64,000 bases of DNA from Syngnathus acus (GCF_901709675.1 NC_051095.1:18214456-18278455), one strand, 5' to 3'; counted from the stretch's first letter, positions 1 to 12,231 are shown. Notes: generated by a model from the sequence alone, not told the origin. A program made the numbers and translations.

Positions 1-665
1 GTGCAAGCATAGCTAATGTTACTTTTCAGATTTTATTTTTCCAAATATAAATGGACACGGAACCAAAGCGATGATTATGGATGAAATTGGCTAAAATGGC
101 CGAGAGCCACTTTTTCTTTCTTTTTATAAGCACTTATATGTGTGTTAAAAAAAAAAAAAACTCCATGCACACTCTTGTCTGCTTTAAGGCTTAAAGCATC
201 CACACATCGCATGACAGCTGATGCTGAGCTCCCATCAGGCAATGGTAACAAATTAATGGCTTTGCTCTACTTTTCAAGCGTTTTCTCTGATTTTGTCCAA
301 AATAATGTGAAATAAGTGAAATTATATATTTCAACTCTAATTGCTTAATCATGAAAAAAGAATTGAAAGCATACTTGTGTCGAAATGTATATGTCTTAGT
401 CTAGCATGTCTGCCGTGTTATTGGAGCCTTGCTTTTTGCCAATGCCATCTGTTTGCATCAAGAAAAGTGACCTGTAATGAAAAGTGCATTTGCTGTGCTT
501 GTGTGCTTGCTGAAGCTCGCTGTGTGCTCACTGAGTCAGTCCAGGGCGATTTGCCTCAAGTCAGCTGGAATTGGCTCCAGTTACCTGTGACCTTAAGGTT
601 ATGGTCTAACGAGGGTGGCCCATTTTTCACTCAAAACCTCCTTATGAATTTTTTGATCAGGAAAA

Positions 666-1088
666 TTAATTACTAATCTTCCCTGGCTGCAGCTCCGCTG
701 CTCCAAATTTTTCCAGTTCATCCATCCAGGCATCCATTCTCTGCACAGCTGGATTTTTCGAAGTCAAACTTCCAGGGGTTGTTGCGTAGCTGCCTATCAG
801 GCACGAGATGACTACAGAATGAGAAAAAGACAGCCAGGAAACAATATTATAATATTTTCCCCCAATTCCTTCAATGACAAAGTCAGGCTGATGCGTGAAA
901 AAAAACAGGTGAGCAGTTTTTTTCACATATAATGAGTGTCACTAAGATGTGCTGAACGTCGTTATATAACCAATGTTAAATCACTTAAGGTGTCTCAATT
1001 TTAGTGCAGATGTCATTTTCACATACAAACCTATTACATATACGCCAATAATCAGGCCAATCAACAGTCCCTTTAATGAAGACAACAA
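666..1088 (-). CDS. Candidate terminal exons of an unidentified membrane protein gene (weak)
   Basis: On the minus strand, a segment at 1088-1031 follows a ctag acceptor after a T-rich stretch. It encodes a hydrophobic run (core GLLIGLIIGVYVI) and ends at a possible gtttgt donor. A second segment at 811-666 follows a ctgtag acceptor, continues the same frame (58 nt then 146 nt) and ends with PGKISN and a TAA stop. Together they would form a membrane-spanning helix followed by a soluble tail of about 45 residues. I do not recognise the family and found no convincing upstream exons between 1.1 and 4.9 kb. The donor is non-ideal, so this could be coincidence. A tttatt (reverse-complement AATAAA) lies near position 35, far downstream. 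Confidence 0.2.
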
Positions 1089-4044
1089 CTAGAAAAAATT
1101 ATGAATGGATGAAATATTTTGGGTTGTTTTTTTTTTCCAACAAGCAGATGTATTTAAGATTGTTTGGTCTTGCCAGGTCTGCACTGCTAGTGCATTTGAG
1201 TTTGTAAATTGGTGTTCAAAGTCAGGAAGATTGTGCCTGAAGCTTATACATGTAGGATCGGACTTCAGGAAAGACAACTGGAGACAACGTTTATCACCTT
1301 CAGCAGCCAGATGACTTAACTTTTCAGGAATGTTGGACCGTGTGGAAATGTTCACCCGAATCAGAGGAAACAGTCCAGTCGGAGAAAAGAGATGAAATAC
1401 CAGGTTTGTATACACTTCCCTTGATATGCTGAGTGCAAACTAAAGTGTGATCCGAGCTACCCTGTTTTGCTTTGCCACAATTTATTTGCCATCCATATTT
1501 CACTGGCTTCATCTTCTCCCACTCACTCATCTTTACTGTTTTCTTTTGCAGTGTCGCTACATTACATGTCTTCTCCTGAACTTAAGGACCTCCCTCCGCT
1601 TAGATTACAAGTCTCAAGTGTTCAAGTCAGATGAGTGTCAGATGTTACCAGTGTCGGGGGGTGGATGCAAAGTACGTAAGTCATCGCAGAAGAAATGATT
1701 TCTGAACTGATAGAGAGCCAGAAATGATAAATTCTGATTTTTTTTCTGTCAGTCAGACTCAGAGCACCTTCAGCGTTTTCTGATATGATGCCTGGATTTA
1801 GTCTGCAGGTGTCACTCAAGAACAAGTCTACGCTTTTTACCCTCCTCCCTCTGAGAGTTGCATTGCTTTTGACGTTAGGATGTGTTGGAGCTACGTGACG
1901 TTCTGTATTGTCTGCACTGACAATGTGTTTAATTCAGTCGTCCATATTTGGTCTAAAGAAAAGTGATATGAGGTCTTGATTTGGATGTCTAAACCGAGTC
2001 TAGATTTGGCCTAAAATACTGACCGGTTATAAACGGGTGAAGTTTCGTCTTAACATAGAACGTCGACAACACATCTAATAAATGTCTAAGGCTCAGTGGG
2101 TTGCTGCCAACTATTGTACAAAATATGCATATGTTTGTTTATTTCTGCGAGTAAATTGTCACCATTCATCACAATTTCATTTCAAGCACAGTTAACACAT
2201 GACTTGCTGAAATGGGCAACGGGATGAAGCAATTGTGCTTATCTAGTACTGCCCCACCTATGTAGACTGTTTGGCAGGAATATTTAAATAAATCATTTTA
2301 TGAAGTTAATTTGTAATTTGACTAACATTACATTATTTGTTTTCGGGACAGTGACAGCACATTGATTAAATGTGAATATAGATACAGTAGAACCTCTGAC
2401 TTCGCTGGTTCTGTTATGAACAAGTGTCCTTCCACAAAATCTCAGCAGCTCACAAACTTCACTTACAGTAGGTTCTGACTACTTTTATGAACCATCACTG
2501 CCACCTAGTGAATAATATCCACGTGTACATTGTCAACGGTCCTTGTCCCCAAATGCACCACATGAAAAGATTCAAGTGTGACTAAAGGTTGCCTATGTTA
2601 AAGTTTAAGTCCTAAAAGTACTTTTTGTCACCAAAAGAAATCAAATAAAATCAAATGAGATGGGTAATGAAGACACATGCTTGAGTGTTTTTGTCAAGAT
2701 TAATTGAGAGGTTAAAATAATAAAATACAAATGTCATGATTTGACAACGTAAACACCAGTGGTGTTATCTCTGAATAATCATTTACAGCCCCTTTCCTAC
2801 GCACTTGTTTTCGACACTTTTTCAATTGCAGTCACCCATGACTCACTTGGACAGGCGACAGTATATGAGCCTAAGAAGGACAAGAACGGTAGATAATACA
2901 GTACTTCATCTACACACTCACAAGAAAACCTTGTTTTTCTCTATTGTATGCTTTGGATGAAATTCTAGAAATGACAGTAACTTACACCTGTAGGTTGACG
3001 CTGTTGTAAATAGCTGTGCATTTCTCCCATGTAAAGGTGTACAAGGAACTTTGAACTGGAGTTAGTTCCTTTGGATTATCGAAGAAGATAACATGTACCA
3101 ATGCCCTCTTGTTGTGCTTGCATAACACTTGGTTCCGAATATGATGATTATATACAACCATACATTAGGACACTCTGTATTTTTCATAGTTTCTCGCTCT
3201 AAAAGTGATGGATAGAATTAGCTTTTAGAATTCTATTTTAGTAGGCCCAGCAAATTTTAATTGCAGGATACGTAGATTTGCTCACAATGACAATTTCACT
3301 TTCACAAAAGAATACCAAACACACGCACACACACACTTCAATGCACTATGATGCAATGTTGCGCAATGGCCGCATGCCACTGTGGAGTTCCAGCGCGTCA
3401 GCACAAAAAAAAAAAAAAAAAAAACAGAAGAGTGCATGATCCTGTTCCGAGTGACCTGACTGACTGTGCGGGGCAGCAGGACTTATTCTTCATCATCATC
3501 GTTATCAATGGTGAGTCTCTTTTAACTCCTTCCTGCCTCGTGCACTCTCCGGCATTACTAAGGAGCTTTAAAAAAAAAAAAAAAAAAAAAGGAGCGTTTT
3601 TCTTATTTTGTTCTTGTTTTTTCTGTGTGCCATGGGCCAATAGGAGGGCCCCCTTCTCCAACCCACCCTCTAGCATCACTCTGATTGGACACGGTCATGG
3701 TCAGGTTCATACACTTCATGGCCTCATTTGATATAAATTGCAACAATAGCGTCCAAATGCTTGACTGGAAGCCTTGCCAGTACATTCATTTTTACGTTAA
3801 CTTGTGAAGAGCACACAATGGAGAACGGTATGTGGAAGTGGGATGATTTAAACATGTTTGATGCTGCTGATGTTGTTGTCACTGCTGGCACCAAATTTAC
3901 TTGGAAGATAGCATGTCTTCTCTTATTTAATGTTTAATTAATTTCATATATATTATATTATGTCTATATTATTACATTTGAAAAGGTAAATACACCTGAA
4001 GAAATTTCTTCTTAGATACTTTTTAATTTTTATTATTTTATCTG

Positions 4045-4235
4045 GAGGCATGGTGGCATGCTGGTCAAGTGGCTGGCACCTCTGTCTCGCAGTACTGATG
4101 TGTGGGCTCTAATCTCAGCTCGAGCCTTCCACTGTGTAGTTTGCATCTTCTCCCTATGCTTTTCTCCAGGTACTTTCTCCACCCCTCCAAAAGCATGCAT
4201 GTATGTTTGATTCGTTGAAGACTCTAAATCAGGGA
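4045..4235 (+). mobile_element. Diverged SINE copy
   Basis: The order of landmarks matches the well-preserved SINEs at 7697-8062 and 33537-33899: a gcatggtggca start, a 'cctctgtctcgcagt' block, 'gtttgcatcttctccct', an 'aaaagcatgcatg' block and 'gaagactctaaat'. Identity is low, so it is an old copy of the same or a related tRNA-derived family. Confidence 0.6.
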
Positions 4236-4330
4236 TGTCAATTAATTAATTAAAGGGACCACATGAGACAGGCTAACCGCGACTTTGTCTGTATTCGTTT
4301 AAATGTAGTATTTAGAGAAAGAGATAGATA

Positions 4331-4332
4331 TA

Positions 4333-4363
<31 letters not shown>

Positions 4364-4378
4364 GGCAGGCAGGCAGGC

Positions 4379-4444
<66 letters not shown>
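4331..4444. repeat. (CAGA)n tetranucleotide microsatellite
   Basis: Pure CAGA/ACAG units are interrupted once by a short CAGG block (about 4371-4380). The repeat explains the cysteine-, leucine- and serine-rich open frames read on the opposite strand, which are not genes. Confidence 0.97.
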
Positions 4445-4445
<1 letters not shown>

Positions 4446-4884
4446 GTTTAAATATGGTATCGGGGTTTCTACGAAAGTTTGGAAATATGAAACTAAACAT
4501 GCATTTACAGGTCTGGAAAAGTATGGAAAATGGAAATTAGTGTATAGACAAATATACATGTTTGCCAGACAGTTAAAACAGCTCTATTTTCTAAAATAAA
4601 AGATCTAAAACAAATTGATTGATCCATGTTTTTTCAAGTTGCTTGAAAGCACAAATACAATGCTTGTGTGAGGGCACACGTTATCACAATATGGTCTTGG
4701 AGAATACGGTATTCTGATTGGCTTAGAAGATACATCAATGTGCATCGTCAGCTAACAGTGTAAATGACAAAAAAGACAGTTCAAATGGTAACTTTCTGGA
4801 CAAAAATCGGACAAATAGTAAGTGTTTTGAATCATGTCAAACCAGAAAATCTATTTGCTAGAAAGGGATGACAAGGAGCGATTA

Positions 4885-7050
4885 GATTCAAGATTCAAGA
4901 GTTTTTATTCGCCATGTTTGAGCGTGCCAAACAAGGAATTTGACTTCGGTAAATCACAGCCTCTGCTCAACATTTAGGTGACTAACAACACTCGGGACAT
5001 GTGAAAAATGGCAAATATTCTCAAACATCCCCTGATCTTAAACTCCCAAGAGGGCAAGGAAGAACTCCAGCTAGGAGAACTGAGAAACCTTGAGAAGACA
5101 CCACAGATGGGAAGGTCCCTTATCCAGGATGACCAGGCTGCAATGGATGCAGAGGGGACACATAGTACAAACAGTGTAGACAAATTCAAAAAAGGTGTGG
5201 AGAGCAGGATGTTATTGCACAGTAATGACTCTGAGACTCTAAGAGTTCATCAGAGCAACAGCCTGGGGGAAGAAGCTGTCTCTGTGTCTGCTGGTTTTGG
5301 TGTACCGAGCTCTATAACGCCGTCCGGAGGGGAGTAGTTCAAACAGACTGCAACCTGGGTGAGAAGGGTCTGTAGAGATGTTCCTTGCACGTTTCCTGGT
5401 CCTGGAGAGGTACAAGTCTTGGATAGATGGGAGGTTGATTCCAATTATCTTTTCTGCAGTCCTGATTGTCCGTTGCAGTCTGTGCTTGTCTTGTTTGGAG
5501 GCCGATCCAAACCAGACAGTGATGGAGGTGCAGAGGACAGACTGGATGATGGCAGTGTAGAAGGTCTTCAGAAGCTCTCGCGGCAGGTTGAACTTCTTGA
5601 GCTGTCTCAGGAAGTACATCCTCTGCTGGGCCTTCTTCCGGACAGAGTCTATGTGGCCGGTCCATTTCAGGTCCCGAGAGATTGTGGTTCCCAGGAACTT
5701 GAAGGTGTCTGTGGAGAGAATAGTATTACTGCGGATAGTGAGGGGTAAAGGTGGTGAAGGGTCTCGCCTGAAGTCCACTGTCATCTCCACGGTCTTGAGC
5801 GGGTTCAGCTCCAGGTGGTTTTGGCTGCACCAGTGGACCAGCCGCTCCACCTCCTGTCTGTACGCAGTCTCATCACCGTCCTGGATCAGTCCGATGAGAG
5901 TGGTGTCGTCAGCATACTTCAGGAGCTTCACAGGAGAGTCACCTGAGGAGAAATCGTTGGTGTAGAGAGAGAAGAGCAGTGGGGAGAGAACGCACCCCTG
6001 AGGGGCTCCAGTATTGGTGGTCCGGGTGTCAGATGTGATGCCCCCCAGCCTCACACGCTGTCTCCTGTTGGTCAGGAAGCTGGTGATCCACTGACAGGTG
6101 GAGGCAGGCACCGCAAGCTGGATGAGCTACTGTTGGAGGATGTCAGGAGCGATGGTGTTGAACGTCGAGCTGAAGTCCACGAACAGGATCCTGGCGTACG
6201 TTCCTGGGGTGTCCAGGTGGTGCAGGATGTAGTGCAGTCCCATGTTGACCGCATCATCCACCGACCTGTTTGCCCGGTAGGCAAACTGGAGGGGGTCAAG
6301 CAGGGGGCCCGTGACATCCTTCAGGTGGTTCAGCACTAACCTCTCGAAAGATTTCATGACCACAGATGTCAGTGCGACAGGTCTATAGTCATTCAAACCT
6401 GTGATGGCGGGCTTCTTGGCCACTGGAACGATGGTGGAGCTCTTGAAGCACGAGGGCACCTCACACAGCTCCAGAGAACGGTTGAAGATCCGTGCAAAGG
6501 TGGGCGCCAGCTGCTCAGCGCAGACTTTCAAGCAGGAAGGTGACACGCCGTCTGGGCCCGGTGCCTTCCTGGTCTTTTGTCTCCGGAACATCTGGCGCAC
6601 TTCCTCCTCGCGGATCTGGAGTGCAGGCGCGGCCTCTGCAAGAGAGAGAGTGGGTGACAACGTTGATAGAGGTGTGGACAGAGCAGTTGTGGGGAGAGGT
6701 GAGTATGTAGATTGTTCTGCAGGAAGTCCCGTTGTGTGGGAGGACCGATCAAACCTGCAGTAGAACCTGTTTAGCTGGTTAGCAAGCCTTGGGCTCTCCA
6801 CAGGACGGGAGGTTCGTTTCTTGAAGCCCGTGATGCTCTGCAGACCTTTCCACACTGTTGAGGGATCAGGATTGGCAGAGAGGTGTCGCTTCAGGTTCTC
6901 CCCGTAACACCTCCTGGCTTTCCTGACCTCTCGGTTCAGTGTGTTTCTGGTCTGCTTGAACAGGTCGCGGTCGCCGCTCCTGTAGGCCTCCTGCTTGACT
7001 TTGCGCAGCCTCCTGAGGTTCGGTGTAAACCAAGGTTTGTCGTTGGTTAG
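4885..7050 (-). mobile_element. 5'-truncated L2-type LINE retrotransposon
   Basis: Read on the minus strand this is the 3' part of a non-LTR retrotransposon. It begins inside the linker before the reverse transcriptase (an NDKPWFTPNLR-like segment near 7045) and runs through the RT and C-terminal region. It ends in a short 3' tail at about 4885, where the plus strand reads 'agattcaagattcaagag'. The apurinic endonuclease half is missing, as in 5'-truncated target-primed insertions. The C-terminal LPSGRRYR motif and AATAAA-containing tail resemble teleost L2/Maui-like elements. The clade assignment is by motif memory. It is not part of a host gene. Confidence 0.9.
5239..7045 (-). pseudogene. 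LINE reverse transcriptase ORF with one nonsense codon
   Basis: One continuous minus-strand frame runs from about 7045 to the stop at 5239, interrupted by a single in-frame TAG at about 6127-6129. The N-terminal part carries KAPGPDGVSP, PVAKKPAITGLNDYRPVALTS and FVDFSSTFNTI, which are RT motifs 0-3. After the stop come GAPQGCVLSPLLF and LKYADDTTLI, the catalytic YADD box, then KFLGTTISRDLKW and the C-terminal LPSGRRYRARY. All catalytic blocks are intact apart from the nonsense codon and the missing endonuclease. The element is therefore dead but relatively young. Confidence 0.9.
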
Positions 7051-7696
7051 ATTTCCTTAGAAAGTTATGGGATTGGAATGACTCTTAATCAAGCACTTGA
7101 GGGTTGCAAAGAAAAAGCATAACGTATGAAATTGTTAATTAACATTATGCAAAAATGACTTTTGTAGTGTTTGCAAAACTTCATGAAGCAGGTTCAGATG
7201 AAAGTGTGAAATTAGGCACATGTTCTTGTTTGTTTTTGTTAAGAATGGGCAAGTAGTTACCAGGGATCAGTATTGAGCCGACGCTGGCCTCATTTCAAGG
7301 TATCGAGGACTCACAAAGGTCATCGATAGCAGTCACTAACACCCTCTTGTGGCCATTTCTAATACACGGAAGTAAATGACATGCATGGCTGCCAAAACGT
7401 TTTCTGAACTGCATCTGTCCATCCTCTCAAATGCACATTGGAATCCAATTTTTGTAAGTAGTATGTTTAGAAGGTTTATATTAATGCTTAGAGTGCATTA
7501 TGAATATGAAAAAAATAATATGAAAATGGGGACAAAGCAGTACAGAAAATGGATGGATGGATTAATGAGGTCCATTTTTTCTGGTAAATACAGTACAGGC
7601 AACATAGTGGTTTTCCTTCCCTAATTTGTAATCATTGCAAGAAGAATTGTCTTTTATTTTCACATTGATAAATAAACAGCTTTTGCATGTCATCCA

Positions 7697-8062
7697 GCGG
7701 CTCGGTGGCGCACTGGGTAGCACGTCTGCCTCACAGTTAGGAGGGTGCGGGTTCGATTCCACCTCCGGACCTCCCTGTGTGGAGTTTGCATGTTCTCCCC
7801 GGGCCCGCGTGGGTTTTCTCCGGGCACTCCGGTTTCCTCCCACATCCCAAAAACATGCTTGGTAGGCCGATTGAAGACTCCAAATTGTCCCTAGGTGTGA
7901 GTGCGAGTGCAAATGGTTGTTTGTCTCTGTGTGCCCTGCGATCGGCTGGCAACCGGTTCAGGGTGTCCCCCGCCTACTGCCCGTTGACGGCTGGGATAGG
8001 CTCCAGCACTCCCGCGACCCCCGTGGGGACTAAGCGGTTCAGAAAATGAATGAATGAATGAA
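7697..8062 (+). mobile_element. Full-length tRNA-derived SINE with perfect target-site duplication
   Basis: The element starts at 'cggctcggtggcgcactggg', carries an A-box-like block (tagcacgtctg) and a consensus pol III B box 'ggttcgattcc' near 7751, and ends in a (gaat)n tail. It is flanked by a perfect 13-bp direct repeat, tgcatgtcatcca, at 7684-7696 and 8063-8075, which marks a clean retrotransposition. A near-identical copy sits at 33537-33899, so the family was recently active. Open frames across the element are fortuitous. Confidence 0.93.
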
Positions 8063-8117
8063 TGCATGTCATCCATTGATCTGAATAAATCCTGTGCACT
8101 ATGCAGTGCGTAGCACC

Positions 8118-11100
8118 ATGACTGAGTTTTGGAAGGAGCACTCCAGGGAGGCCACAGTGCAGGAGATGATGCTGGACTCGCGCGCAGTTGAGCTGACACA
8201 GCAGGAACTACCCGAGATCTTGTCTATGTTGCCCAGTCTAGCTGGATGTCGATTGCTGGAACTGGGGGCCGGCATTGGGTAAGCGTGCAGTGGTGGTCTG
8301 GATGCGTACGTTTCTGAGTGCAGACTTGTTCTTCTGATTAATATTGCATTTGTGGAATATGAATTAAATGGGCAAAAATCCACCTTTTTCTATCCATCTA
8401 ACATGGACAGCCATTTTGCCAGTTGCTATTAACTGAAAATGACATCACAGTTGCCAGTTCTCAGGTCACAACCAATCACATCTTAGCTTCAGAAAACTGA
8501 TGAGGATCACCAGTATATAGAATTGATGGATTATTTGCTGGTCACTAACACCAAATTGTACAATAATCTAACAAGAGGTTTATATTTCAAATCTTATCAT
8601 CTCCAATATACATACAAGACTGAGACACATATGCTTGATTAAACAGTCGATACACCAGCCATCTGCTGAAACAGGCAGACCACGTGACTGCTGTGGATTT
8701 CATGGAGAGCTTTGTGGAGAAGAACAGGCAGATCAACGGGCATCACAAAAATGTTACCTTCCTCCAAGCTGATGTCATGAAGCTGGAATTGCCCTCAAAC
8801 AGGTGTGTACGGCAAATGTGCATCGTCCAATCAGAAGTCATCATACTGATGGACACAATTGTATTGACTCTCACTTCTCCCATCCTCCTCAGTGTTAACT
8901 TTATCTTCTCCAACTGGCTGATGATGTACCTCAGTGACGAGGAGCTGAACTTGCTGTTAAAGAAAATGCTGATGTGGTTGCAGCCCGGTGGCTTGCTCTT
9001 TTTCAGAGAATCATGTAACCACCGATCAGGTATGAAATTCATCCAGTTTATCCAGGTCAATATTTGTGTTGGCACTGTGTTGGCGTAACCGTGCACACAC
9101 AGGTGACTGTAAAAGGGAGTTCAACCCAACATGTTACCGCACTGAGGCCCAGTACAACCATCTGACCACTTCAGTCCAAGTGGAGGATGAACAAGCGGCT
9201 CAGAAGTTTGGCTTCAACATCATACTCAGGAAGAGGGTCAAAACTTATGTTGAGGTATTTTGCTTTGGATTGTTCACAATATAGAATTAAACCTTAACAA
9301 GTTGACTTGTTCAGCAGTGTCAAAAAACCGCTACTGAATGTGCTTGGCCTTTTACCTCCAGATGAAGAACAACCCAAATCAGATCTGCTGGTTGTTGGAG
9401 AAGGCTGCACGTTCTTCAGACACAAATGAGGCATTCAGCACCTTCCAGATGTTCCTGGACAATAAGCAGTACACCAGGCGGGGCATCCTGCGCTATGAGA
9501 AGATGTTTGGCACGGGCTATGTCAGCACAGGCGGGCCCAGCACCACCAAGGTCAATGTTAAAGTTCCCCTTTTTAATTTAAAATTACAATAAAAGCCATC
9601 TAGGGAACAGAAACTTTAGATAGTTTTCATTAAAAATAGAGCACAGTTGGGTATGTGGTTTAAACGTATGCCTCGTGTTTGAATTTCACCTCAGGCCTAC
9701 CTGTATGGTGTTTGCAATTTCTCCTTGTGACCGTGTGGGGTTCACGTATCAAAACCATGCATCTAAATTTCCTGTAGGTGTGAATGCGCATATGAAAATT
9801 GTGAATGGACAGGCAACAAGTTCAGGCGTTTTCGGGTTAAGGGATTGAAAATGAAATGATCAAAACTGAACAAGTTCCTCGGACTTTGTTCTTCCCTGAA
9901 TTACTAAAAGAAAACCGTATCTGGCCTCGGGGCCTTGAGTTTGACACCTATGAATTATCTAATGTCCAATGTGCCTTTCACAATGGAGACTGCAAACAAG
10001 TTCATTATATAGCACAACCTGTTATCTGAGGCTAAGAGGGATAGGTGGCAGCCTCTGGACATGACAAGATGCATACAAAATGGATGGATGGATGGGGGAC
10101 CAAGCCCCTCCTCAAATCTTTATCAGAGTGATATCATAGTTTTTGGTTCATGCCGGAATCAAACAACTTCATACAAATGCAGGGACATAGAGCATCATGG
10201 TAGAAAACAGAAAATGAACTTTGTGAACTTGTGACACTAGGAATTTGTAGATCTGCTCAACTTGCAACCTGGCCAGAAGGTTCTGGATGTTGGCTGTGGT
10301 ATCGGTGGAGGCGATTTCTACATGGCAAAGGTCAGAGCCAATTAAGAAAATCGCCACATCAAGCAAGTAACAGAATCTTGACAAGTGAATGTTGACAAAT
10401 TAGAGTTGGTCATATTGTATTTCAGACATTTGGAGTGGAAGTGCTTGGCTTTGACCTGTCAGAGAATATGGTGGACATCGCTATTGAGAGAGCACTTACT
10501 GAGAGGCTGCCATCGGTACGTTGAACGGCTCACACACCAGATAGCCGTACCATTGAGTGTCACGGTTGCAATCATGGATGAATATTCTGGCCGATAGGTT
10601 GAATTTGAAGTTGCTGATGCCACTAAGAGGTCGTTTCCGGAGGGTTCGTTTGACGTCATCTACAGCAGAGACACGATCCTCCACATTACAGACAAACTGG
10701 CTCTCTTCAAACGTTTCCATGTAAGTTGCTGTTGATTTTTAAAGCTTAACACAGTATACATTTCTTAATGTAACAAAAATTCTAATTTTTTTTTTTTTCA
10801 AAACTAACAAGGATATTTTAAAGCTTTAATTGTCATCCTGTGATACCAGTCCATGCCGATATACCGCACAGAAAGATTTGGGCTGTTTGAAATTCCAGGA
10901 TCGACTTCAAATGCACAATAACCTTTACATACTGGAACAGTCACATTATAGCATAGAAGCTGCCATCCTTGGATATGTTTTAGTCATTGATGTCTCAAAC
11001 ACCTGCTGTGAAGTTTACCGTTCAGGTTCTTGAAAGAGAACTGCAAGTTGGGCAAACAAAATACTAACAATGAACAGTTGCACGTGATTTTTTTTCAAAA

Positions 11101-11966
11101 GCTTTGAGAAGATCGAATTAAGTTCACTTGTAAAGTTTGATAGAGCATTTTAGCTTCATCCTGAAAGTTAACCCACTTAGTGTGAGTCTTCATGAGTCTC
11201 ATGAATTAAAAGCAAACTTTTTATTATCCAAGTAAAGTGCATGCTCTCTTCATGTCTAGTCATGGTTAAAGCCTGGTGGCCAGCTGCTTATCAGTGACTA
11301 CTGTTGTGGGGAGAAGCCATGGACCCCCCAATTTGAGGCTTATGTCAAACAGCGGGGCTACATCCTCTACACGCCGTCACAGTATGGAAAGGTAAGCACA
11401 CAGTAAAGTCTCGTTATGTTAAGGTTGAGGCCACCGTTGCCCTAAATGACCCAACCCCAATAATGATTTAAACTATCGGAAAACAATTTCCTTTGTCCAG
11501 TCGCGGACTCAATCTCATCTCTTGACTTGTCTGGTAATGCAACCTAAAATATCTTGTTTGAGATAAAAGAACCAGTGAAGTGTCTTGACTTGTCCTTTGG
11601 AAGTTCATTTTGGAGTGACCTCACCTCATTGCTCCTGTTTACTCATGTTGTCTCCTGTGTCCGCTGGCGTAGTTCATTCAGGAGGCTGGCTTCTGTAACG
11701 TTCAGGCAAATGATCGGACAGCCCAATTCATCCAGGTCATAAAGGAAGAGCTCCAAAGAGCAGATCTAATCAAGAGTGAATTTATCAAGGTTGTCATTCT
11801 CCCAACTAACTACAAGTCGAAATGTAGCCGGCTCTCTAACTAGGTGTCTCTGCAGGAATTCTCTGAGGAGGATTATAGTGCCATTGTAAACGGCTGGAGG
11901 GAAAAATTGGAGCGTTCTAACAGCGGAGACCAGAGATGGGGCCTATTTCATGCAAGAAGGAACTGA
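8118..11966 (+). CDS. pmt: Phosphoethanolamine N-methyltransferase (two-domain PMT)
   Basis: Eleven exons join in frame to 485 aa: 8118-8278, 8647-8802, 8893-9029, 9103-9254, 9362-9550, 10241-10330, 10426-10515, 10598-10720, 11260-11391, 11673-11789 and 11856-11966. Two SAM-dependent methyltransferase domains are visible. The first has motif [11 protein letters not shown] at residues 47-56 and FSNWLMMYL. The second has [11 protein letters not shown] at about 279-289, followed by [13 protein letters not shown] and [10 protein letters not shown]. This fused plan and the N-terminal EFWKEHS are typical of plant and fish PEAMT. Such enzymes carry out the three methylations from phosphoethanolamine to phosphocholine in the cytosol. 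The chosen ATG opens the EFWKEHS start. A cag acceptor at 8104-8106 suggests an upstream non-coding exon that I could not place. Exon 10 has a poor polypyrimidine tract before its acceptor. Confidence 0.92.
8328..8500 (-). repeat. Dispersed repeat family, copy 1 (pmt intron 1)
   Basis: The reverse complement reads through 'agctaagatgtgattggttgtgacctgag', 'gatgtcattttcagtt' and a 'gattaat' end. The same block order recurs at 15768-15930, 47763-47895 and 48803-48985. It is non-coding, probably an old non-autonomous DNA transposon. Confidence 0.6.
9655..9850 (+). mobile_element. Diverged SINE copy in pmt intron 5
   Basis: Landmarks of the SINE family appear in order but decayed: 'gtatgcctcgtgtttgaatttcacctc', 'ggtgtttgcaatttctcc', 'aaaaccatgcat', 'cctgtaggtgtgaatgcg' and 'gacaggcaacaagttcagg'. 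It lies between the exons ending at 9550 and starting at 10241. Confidence 0.55.
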
Positions 11967-12231
11967 GTGATTACCTCTAATTGAATAAGAACTCCTCGAA
12001 CAAGTGTGTAGGGCAGATGGAAAAATCTGTCCTATGTCCTTCTGACACATGATTAAATCTGTGTTTTGTTTGACACTAATGTGTTCCGTGTTGACATTTG
12101 GAAATTGTATTTATTAATTTGCCTTTTTCTCTTTTGAAGGAATTGATCATTACAATGATCTAACCTGTGTTCTGTTTTTACTGTCTATCGTTGAAGGAAA
12201 ATTCATTGATGACCTCATCTTGTAACAATTC

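Larger units (their letters stand above)
1..4884. other. Intergenic region, largely without recognisable genes
   Basis: No multi-exon gene that I recognise lies here. The stretch is AT-rich and holds homopolymer runs (A runs near 147-160, 3405-3424 and 3571-3590), a short CA repeat near 3319-3336, a diverged SINE copy near 4045-4235 and a long CAGA microsatellite at 4331-4444. Two weak candidate minus-strand exons at 666-811 and 1031-1088 are listed separately. The many short open frames lack splice or homology support and I treat them as chance. Confidence 0.6.

Noticed and set aside
1089-1415. 108-codon minus-strand frame with several cysteines
   Set aside because: No acceptor or donor agreement with neighbours and its stop is the TAG of an acceptor site; probably intronic or random.
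4299-4559. Cys/Leu/Ser-rich open frames on both strands
   Set aside because: They are translations of the CAGA microsatellite.
7697-8062. Functional tRNA gene (good B box)
   Set aside because: The cloverleaf is not complete, the element is 366 bp with a simple-repeat tail and target-site duplication, and copies occur elsewhere: a SINE.
7562-8199. Several overlapping open frames of 60-116 codons, repeated near 33506-33900 and 40109-40511
   Set aside because: They are chance frames through SINE copies; the same peptides recur at each copy.
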